Positions 59,642-64,000 of a DNA stretch of 64,000 nucleotides are shown piece by piece (within the stretch, counting starts at the first letter, position 1; every line of letters starts with the position of its first letter). The notes below the pieces were generated by a model. The model saw only the letters and a list, made by a program, of their open reading frames with translations. It made no database searches and was not told the origin of the DNA. Where the stretch lies: contig NZ_JBEPNA010000008.1 of assembly GCF_040546025.1 (NCBI RefSeq), positions 57,238 through 121,237 on the forward strand, written 5' to 3'. This stretch comes from Marisediminicola sp040546025 (GTDB lineage: Bacteria > Actinomycetota > Actinomycetes > Actinomycetales > Microbacteriaceae). The translations under genes and the position numbers were made by a program.

Positions 59642-59682
59642 AAGGCGCCGCCCCAGTCGAGATTCTCGACCGGCGGCGCCTT
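59642..59682 (+). terminator. Terminator hairpin
   Basis: AAGGCGCCGCC (59642-59652) and GGCGGCGCCTT (59672-59682) form a perfect 11-bp stem with a 19-nt loop, 22 bp after the stop of the preceding gene. Nested TCGAGA/TCTCGA in the loop adds further pairing. Confidence 0.8.
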
Positions 59683-59688
59683 CGCTGT

Positions 59689-59721
59689 CTCCCGGGCGCC
59701 TCCCGGGCGCCTCCCGGGCGC
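59689..59721. repeat. Three tandem 11-bp repeats
   Basis: CTCCCGGGCGC is repeated exactly three times head to tail between the terminator and the Nudix gene stop. The unit contains the palindrome CCCGGG. It is intergenic and may be a slippage product. Confidence 0.85.
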
Positions 59722-59742
59722 CTCGCTTGCGCTGGGACGGGC

Positions 59743-60138
59743 TCACGGGTAAGCGCCCCACCGCCGCAGATGGTCGACGAGACCCACGCTCGTCGTCAGG
59801 TCGAGCAGCTCGTCGGCGGTGAACCAGCGTGCGTCGCGTGCGTCATCTCCCGCGAGCAGGGTGCCGGAGAGGTATTCAGCCGCGAAGTCGTGAACGTCGA
59901 AGACATCCGTCCCCTCGCCGGGGATCTCGATCCGCCCCCACTCGCGCTGCGCGCGGACCACAAGCCCCGTCTCCTCGAGCACCTCGCGCTCCATGGCCTG
60001 CTGGGGCGACTCGCCCGGCTCCACCCGGCCACCGGGCAGACTCCAGAACCCGGCCTGCGGGGGCCTGTCCCTCAACACGAGCAGGAATCGTCCGTCGAAA
60101 TCCCGGATCACGGCTCCGGCCGCGAGAATCCTCGTCAC
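59743..60138 (-). CDS. Nudix hydrolase
   Basis: The 131-residue protein contains a canonical Nudix box, GGRVEPGESPQQAMEREVLEETGL, in a complete fold starting RILAAGAVIRDFDGRFLLVLRDRPPQAGFWSLPGG. It probably hydrolyses a nucleoside diphosphate derivative; MutT-type cleaning of oxidised nucleotides is possible. GTG 60138 is used; the longer frame overlaps tRNA-Ala. Confidence 0.9.
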   Translation of the reverse strand: MTRILAAGAVIRDFDGRFLLVLRDRPPQAGFWSLPGGRVEPGESPQQAMEREVLEETGLVVRAQREWGRIEIPGEGTDVFDVHDFAAEYLSGTLLAGDDARDARWFTADELLDLTTSVGLVDHLRRWGAYP

Positions 60139-60188
60139 GGACCCAGCGTATCGCCGTGATTGTGCCGGAGCGAGACAGGAAATGAGTG

Positions 60189-60261
60189 TGGAGACGAGGG
60201 GAATCGAACCCCTAACCCCCGCCTTGCAAAGGCGGTGCTCTGCCAATTGAGCTACGTCCCC
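60189..60261 (-). tRNA. tRNA-Ala (TGC anticodon)
   Basis: A 73-nt cloverleaf starts GGGGACG and closes CGTCTCC. The anticodon loop TTTGCAA gives TGC, and the T-arm is AGGGGTTCGATTCCCCT. The discriminator is A; CCA is not encoded. It lies 32 bp after tRNA-Ile on the same strand. Confidence 0.96.
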
Positions 60262-60293
60262 GAGGGACCCGCAACTGGTGCGGGATTCCCGAG

Positions 60294-60367
60294 TGGGGCT
60301 ACCTGGACTCGAACCAGGGACCTCTTCGTTATCAGCGAAGCGCTCTAACCGCCTGAGCTATAGCCCC
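60294..60367 (-). tRNA. tRNA-Ile (GAT anticodon)
   Basis: A 74-nt cloverleaf starts GGGGCTA and closes TAGCCCC. The anticodon loop is CTGATAA (GAT), and the T-arm is CCTGGTTCGAGTCCAGG. The pair tRNA-Ile/tRNA-Ala is usual downstream of gyrA in actinobacteria. The accessory island begins 61 bp upstream of its 5' end. Confidence 0.96.
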
Positions 60368-60427
60368 ATGAGGGCAGATACGAGAGTATCGCACCCGGTG
60401 GGAATCACTAAATCGACGGGTACCGGT

Positions 60428-60474
60428 TGTCAGATCTCAACCCAGATGAGACTTGTCTCAACCAACATGAGACC
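60428..60474 (+). repeat. Left terminal inverted repeat of the island
   Basis: The 47-bp end starts TGTCAGATCTC and contains TCTCAACCCAGATGAGACTT (60435-60454) and ACATGAGACC (60465-60474). It pairs with the right end at 63856-63900. A near-identical motif occurs again inside the right end at 63795-63814 (complement strand). Confidence 0.85.
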
Positions 60475-60551
60475 GACTGGGGTCGAACTGCCTGCGTGTG
60501 AGGTAGAGATTAACCAAGCTGCTCTTCGACGCGCGTGCGCCCAGTAGGGGC

Positions 60552-61067
60552 CTATGACCAATTCGTCAGGTCGATGACTTCGGAAGCGATCGACTGAACA
60601 CTCCGATCGTCGGTACTGATCCGATGGACCCAGCTTGGAGACTCAGCTTCGAGCCGGCGCGCCATCAAAGTGCTGCGTTCGATGTGAATGGCCAATTCAC
60701 TACCCGTCTCTCGCCGGCTCAGTCGAGCGTGGGCCGTCTCGTCACTGGAGGTAAGTAGAACACCGACCGTTTGAGCAGTCCCGCCCATCGCTTCGAGTAG
60801 CTCGGACGAATAGATCACACTAACGGTCTGGGAATAGACGAGGTTCCTGTAGCCATGTTGCTCATAGTTGGCCCAGACCAGTCCGAGGTTTGACTCAGCG
60901 ATTCCGAACGCATCAGGGGCGGGGTGCGCCATTGCAAGGTAATCGCCGTCGATGAGAGCGTGCCGCACCCCGCGGCGCATCAGCTGAGCGTGAATCTCGT
61001 GCCCTACGCTCGTCTTTCCGACCCCAGATCGACCGCCGAGGAGCAGAATCCCAGCATGTTCGCCCAT
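60552..61067 (-). CDS. P-loop NTPase, small kinase-like
   Basis: The 171-residue protein has Walker A ILLLGGRSGVGKTSVGHEIH (residues 7-26), then IDGDYLA, and a C-terminal region with ARLSRRETGSELAIHIERS, like the lid of small nucleotide or sugar kinases. It might phosphorylate a small molecule such as an antibiotic or nucleoside, but the substrate is unknown. ATG 61067 is chosen; the frame upstream is low quality. It is the first gene inside the left end of the island. Confidence 0.72.
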   Translation of the reverse strand: MGEHAGILLLGGRSGVGKTSVGHEIHAQLMRRGVRHALIDGDYLAMAHPAPDAFGIAESNLGLVWANYEQHGYRNLVYSQTVSVIYSSELLEAMGGTAQTVGVLLTSSDETAHARLSRRETGSELAIHIERSTLMARRLEAESPSWVHRISTDDRSVQSIASEVIDLTNWS

Positions 61068-61304
61068 GCACTCAATTATGCCCAGGGTGGAGTCAACGAA
61101 CCGGCCGAGCGTTATCCACGCTGTCGACGACGTTCGAATTCGAGGCCAATGCGATGGGGGAGTCCGAGGCAAATGCTTACGCGGAGAGGGCCGAAATCGA
61201 CCCTGCCCCGACCGCGACCTCGAAATGCCCCTATTTCGGGCCGTTGTCGGCCAGTCGCACTCTCGCATTAGAGTCGTGAACAGACCGAAAGTAGGGGATT
61301 TGTC

Positions 61305-61730
61305 ATGATGAACCGCATTGGGGCCGCACTCGTGCTCGCATCGGCGCTCTTGGTCGCCCTCACTGGCTGCTCGCCCGCCGTCCCCGCACCGTCTGCTCTG
61401 GACCGACCCGCCACTCCCGACGACAGCCTCCCGTCAAGCATGGTCGAGCCACTCCGAACAGGACAAGAGGTCGTCGCCGATGTCGACACCTCTCGGCTCA
61501 TTGGGACCTGGTCAGGGGTGGATGTCTACTTGATGAGGTCAAACACTGCGGACTCATACTGCTCATTGCTCTACCGCAGTGACGACGCATGGGGGTCAAG
61601 CTGCTCCGGAATGGAGGCCTTCTCCACCCTGCAAGACATCGCCGAGATCCGAGTCCACGCGGCCGGCGCAAGGCTGGAAGACGGATGGGTGCGACTGGAC
61701 GAAAACGTGGCAATCCGGGAACCCGAATAG
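61305..61730 (+). CDS. Lipoprotein of unknown function
   Basis: The 141-residue protein has a signal peptide and lipobox (IGAALVLASALLVALTGC). A Pro-rich linker and a small domain follow, with two cysteines (DSYCSLLYRSDDAWGSSCSG) that may form a disulfide. AGGGG lies upstream of the ATG. No family was recognised. The gap 61731-61981 that follows holds no supported gene. Confidence 0.7.
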   Translation: MMNRIGAALVLASALLVALTGCSPAVPAPSALDRPATPDDSLPSSMVEPLRTGQEVVADVDTSRLIGTWSGVDVYLMRSNTADSYCSLLYRSDDAWGSSCSGMEAFSTLQDIAEIRVHAAGARLEDGWVRLDENVAIREPE

Positions 61731-61981
61731 GACCGTCGCAACGAGGGGCCGGCTGTCCTATGGATTCGGGCAGCTGACCATCACTCGCTCAGACTGTGGA
61801 CGCATCACCGGAATCGTAAGGGTGGGGTTGCGAGACACTCAGATTGCAAAGTGCCGACCACGCGCTGGTCCGTATGTCACCCATTCATCGGGCTTAATGT
61901 CGGGACACCTAAACGGCAATCCTCCGAGCAGCAGCGAGCTCGACCCCACGCAGTGTGGGGATGCGTCCGCAGGACGTCCCT

Positions 61982-62503
61982 CTATCGGGCACCCGGCCTT
62001 AGATCTAGGTCCAGCACATATGTCTGCGACGGACGTCCCAAAAGCGAATGCTGAAATGGCGCCCCCAGCGGTCGCCAACCGTTCTTATCGTAGAGGTGCA
62101 CGGCACCGTGATGATCGGCAAGAACGTGAAGAACAGACCTCTGATGGCCATGCCGAGCAAGCGCGGCTGTTGCTCCAGTTAGAAGTGCGCTGCCAAGGCC
62201 GCGCCCCTGAACGGCGGGAGCGACAGCGAGCAGACCGATGACAGGCGAGTCGGGTGGATCACTGGCCAGACCCGAGCCCGGTTTCGTTGCGAGTACAAAC
62301 CCGACGAGCCCCGCGACTGCATCCTCGGCCACGATCCAGCATTCTGAATTGTCGAATTTGAGTCGAGCTCGCTCGGCCACTCCATCGACCGCTTCACCAT
62401 CCCGAGCAACGCACGCCGCGACCCAAAGCGAAACGCAAGCCGCCGCATCCTCTGCGGTGCCACTTCGGAATACGAAATCGTTCTCCCCCGACGGATTTTC
62501 CAT
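61982..62503 (-). CDS. GNAT family acetyltransferase
   Basis: The 173-residue protein has the GNAT core VIGLLAVAPAVQGRGLGSALLTGATAALARHG (Q-x-x-G-x-G/A acetyl-CoA loop) and C-terminal SVLHVLADHHGAVHLYDKNGWRPLG. The acceptor is unknown. It is encoded on the opposite strand to the second GNAT of the island; the two are not close copies. Confidence 0.82.
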   Translation of the reverse strand: MENPSGENDFVFRSGTAEDAAACVSLWVAACVARDGEAVDGVAERARLKFDNSECWIVAEDAVAGLVGFVLATKPGSGLASDPPDSPVIGLLAVAPAVQGRGLGSALLTGATAALARHGHQRSVLHVLADHHGAVHLYDKNGWRPLGAPFQHSLLGRPSQTYVLDLDLRPGAR

Positions 62504-62682
62504 GTATCGAGTTTCCCACCCGCCTCGATGATCGTTCGTCCATTGCCTAGGTGGAACCGCAGTGTTTGAGGCTGGACGTCACGCGCAATGACTGCAACAC
62601 TCGGTACATGTTCCTTCGATAAGCGTGCAAATCCATGTCGACAAATCGACCTAGCCACTTGTCTGAATTGAGGAACACTGTC

Positions 62683-63180
62683 ATGACCTTGCATATCCGC
62701 GATGCTTCAACTGAGGACATCGATTTTCTCGCTGCGATGCTGCTAGAAGCAGTCAACTGGTGCCAGGACCGGCAGACTGCGACTCTGCAATCGATCATGA
62801 ATACCCCCGACCTGTGGCACTACATCTCCGGCTGGAAACGGAGCTCAGATTTCGGTTTCCTCGCACACGAGGCGGACGAGGCGGACGAGCCGGTCGGTGC
62901 CGCGTGGGCGAGGTTCATGACCGCCGAGGATCCCGGATACGGGTTCGTTGACGAGGACATCCCCGAGCTGGGCATGGGCGTAGTGAGCACTCATCGAGGC
63001 CAGGGCGTGGGCCGCGTTCTTCTTGAGCGGACCATACAAGCCTCAGCGGATCGTGGCCTCCGGGGGCTGAGTTTGAGTGTCGAGGATGAAAACGAACGGG
63101 CCCGCGCTCTGTATGTGAGCAACGGATTCGTGGTCGCGGGACGGGCCGGCAATTCGGACACGATGGTCTTAAGGTTTTGA
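62683..63180 (+). CDS. GNAT family acetyltransferase
   Basis: The 165-residue protein begins MTLHIRDASTEDIDFLAAMLLEAVNW and has the acetyl-CoA loop MGVVSTHRGQGVGRVLLERTIQASADRGLRGLSLSVEDENERARALYVSNGFVV. GAGGAA lies 7 bases before ATG 62683, so this start is preferred to 62635. The acceptor is unknown. A hairpin terminator follows. Confidence 0.85.
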   Translation: MTLHIRDASTEDIDFLAAMLLEAVNWCQDRQTATLQSIMNTPDLWHYISGWKRSSDFGFLAHEADEADEPVGAAWARFMTAEDPGYGFVDEDIPELGMGVVSTHRGQGVGRVLLERTIQASADRGLRGLSLSVEDENERARALYVSNGFVVAGRAGNSDTMVLRF

Positions 63181-63198
63181 CCCGCTGAAGGTTCCTCT

Positions 63199-63223
63199 TG
63201 AGACACATGCATTTTGTGTCTCA
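63199..63223. terminator. Hairpin between GNAT and phosphatase-like genes
   Basis: TGAGACACA (63199-63207) and TGTGTCTCA (63215-63223) pair perfectly around TGCATTT. It lies 19 bp after the GNAT stop. The TGAGAC/GTCTCA words are those of the island ends, so it may also be a recombination-related site. Confidence 0.55.
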
Positions 63224-63240
63224 CCGATAGCCTTCTGATC

Positions 63241-63672
63241 GTGACTGTCTGGAGCGCCTCGGACCCTCGAGTCCTTGCCTTACCGTCAGGCCGGCTGGTC
63301 CGTGGCCGCAGCCTGCGCCATCCGATGCCCGATGGCATCGTTCCCGACTTCGGCATCTGCCTGCTCAAAGAGCAGCCGCAACCCATGCCGTGGAACGTAC
63401 GGTGGGTTCGATGGCCGGACTTTCGATTGCCCGCCGACGGCGACGACGCCCAAGATGCGCTGTACGAAGCGTGGCGCCGTGCTGCCGCAGAGCGGGTGGA
63501 AGTTGCATGTGGTGGCGGACGCGGAAGGACCGGCACCGCACTCGCCTGCATGGCGGTGATCGACGGCGTGCCCGCTGGTGAAGCCGTGGCGTTCGTCCGC
63601 AAGCACTACGACCCGCGGGCGGTCGAGACTCCCTGGCAGCGGCGATACGTCGCTCGCTTCACTGCACGATAG
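63241..63672 (+). CDS. Tyrosine/dual-specificity-phosphatase-like protein
   Basis: The 143-residue protein has a CX5R signature in EVACGGGRGRTGTALACMAVIDG (Cys-GGGRG-Arg-Thr). PDFGICLLKEQPQPMPWNVRWVRWPDFRLP may provide the acid loop. It is related in form to protein tyrosine phosphatases of the dual-specificity type. Start GTG 63241 is inferred. It is the last cargo gene of the island; a hairpin follows. Confidence 0.7.
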   Translation: MTVWSASDPRVLALPSGRLVRGRSLRHPMPDGIVPDFGICLLKEQPQPMPWNVRWVRWPDFRLPADGDDAQDALYEAWRRAAAERVEVACGGGRGRTGTALACMAVIDGVPAGEAVAFVRKHYDPRAVETPWQRRYVARFTAR

Positions 63673-63680
63673 CGGTCGCG

Positions 63681-63702
63681 CCGTAAGCCGTTCGGCTTAC
63701 GG
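63681..63702 (+). terminator. Terminator hairpin after the phosphatase-like gene
   Basis: CCGTAAGCC (63681-63689) and GGCTTACGG (63694-63702) form a perfect 9-bp stem with loop GTTC, 9 bp after the stop codon. Confidence 0.75.
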
Positions 63703-63855
63703 GTGATCTTGGCCAGGCAACTGTCTCATAACCCAGGCATCTCATAACCCATGCTGTTGCACCCCGCCGGGGCGGGAGACACGGCACTCTCAATAAGTCT
63801 CATCTTGGTTGAGAAGATTCTTTCGTCTGGCCGAGAGCGATCTCAAGCCCTTGTT

Positions 63856-63900
63856 GGTCTCATGTGGGCCGTGAAGTCTCATCTGGGGCGAGATCTGACA
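63856..63900 (-). repeat. Right terminal inverted repeat of the island
   Basis: Read on the minus strand, it starts TGTCAGATCTC, contains CCCAGATGAGACTT and then ACATGAGACC, matching the left end at 60428-60474. Subterminal copies of the TCTCAACC..GATGAGACTT motif (63795-63814) and a direct repeat TCTCATAACCCA (near 63725 and 63742) lie just inside. Confidence 0.85.
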
Positions 63901-63905
63901 CCGGT

Positions 63906-64000
63906 TGTCAGTTCTCAAGCAACTTGAGACTTGTCTCACTCAAGTTGAGACTCCGGTCGTGTCTTTTGCCACCCAACTTGTCCGTGCGCCGCTCACGTCC
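63906..64000 (+). mobile_element. Start of a second, related element (runs off the window)
   Basis: TGTCAGTTCTC begins immediately after CCGGT at 63901-63905. Its first 47 bases agree with the left end of the island at about 38 positions, including TGAGACTTGTCTCA. It faces away from the island, so it marks the left end of another element continuing beyond 64000. Confidence 0.65.

Larger units (their letters stand above)
60428..63900. mobile_element. 3.47-kb transposon-like island with inverted ends and no transposase
   Basis: Both ends begin TGTCAGATCTC when read inward. The first 27 bases agree at 25 positions and a second block ACATGAGACC follows in both. The element is flanked on each side by CCGGT (60423-60427 and 63901-63905), as expected for a 5-bp target duplication. 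Inside are a P-loop kinase, a lipoprotein, two GNATs and a phosphatase-like gene. AT content is visibly higher than around it. TGT...ACA ends resemble IS3/IS481-type elements, but no DDE or integrase core gene is present, so movement would need a transposase in trans. Confidence 0.75.

Noticed and set aside
60428..63900. Integrative element using tRNA-Ile as attachment site
   Set aside because: No duplicated tRNA 3' end is seen and the insertion is upstream of the tRNA 5' end; the short flanking CCGGT repeats fit transposition instead.

Overview
The window is about 64 kb of high-GC DNA from an actinobacterium, most likely a member of the Microbacteriaceae. The support is the many GTG starts with GTGA or ATGA overlaps, a coproporphyrin-type haem pathway (ChdC/CpfC/CgoX), the mismatch endonuclease NucS, CrgA, a class E sortase, a split DUF222/HNH repeat-type gene, and the near-origin block fhaA-fhaB-pstP-rodA-pbpA-pknA-pknB. 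The family assignment is inferred from gene content alone. The pknB / trpG-like / crgA / rhomboid / ppiA / tRNA-Ala / tRNA-Ile order is the usual actinobacterial neighbourhood of gyrA and oriC, so the right end probably lies within some tens of kb of the replication origin, which is not in the window.

Layout. 0-7.5 kb: the edge of a flavin-binding PPOX-fold gene, acetate symporter actP with its DUF485 partner, a small membrane protein, phosphofructokinase, an AcuI/YhdH reductase, a symmetric repeat array, a DUF1304 protein and an ABC exporter pair. 7.5-18.6 kb: a complete haem cluster. hemA points right. hemE, cgoX, chdC, cpfC, hemC, hemD, hemB and hemL point left, with three small membrane/stress-type genes between cgoX and chdC. 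18.6-29.4 kb: acetyltransferase, DksA-like zinc protein, serine hydrolase, M13 peptidase, a TrxR-like flavoprotein with an N-terminal extra domain, MATE and MFS transporters, nucS and a HAD phosphatase. 29.6-32.3 kb: a three-gene type III polyketide synthase / ICMT-type methyltransferase / flavoprotein operon that resembles phenolic-lipid (alkylresorcinol) operons. 32.5-46 kb: mixed metabolic and membrane genes, including three genes broken by single lesions (DUF4389, DUF222-HNH, a propeller lipoprotein). 46.3-60.4 kb: tRNA-Leu, the cell-division/PASTA-kinase cluster, class E sortase, crgA, rhomboid, ppiA, Nudix, tRNA-Ala and tRNA-Ile. 60.4-64 kb: a 3.47-kb accessory island.

Most unusual content. 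(1) The island at 60428-63900 has about 45-bp terminal inverted repeats that start TGTCAGATCTC and is flanked by 5-bp direct repeats CCGGT. It carries a P-loop kinase, a lipoprotein, two acetyltransferases and a phosphatase-like protein, but no recognisable transposase. A second related end starts immediately after it at 63906. (2) There is a family of intergenic palindromic elements bounded by CTTTCATTATTCAGGAGT and its inverse. It has three loci (5052-5314, 15941-16158, 28540-28691), each with a central CCGCATTTGCGG-like hairpin. The first locus has three copies per arm at exactly 33-bp spacing and is symmetric about one centre. (3) A second, shorter inverted-repeat family (GCCGAGAGTACGCG ends) lies near 29.45-29.64 kb, with a possible distant relative at 24.95 kb.

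No searches were run. Family names come from reading motifs and gene order, and all start sites are inferred.
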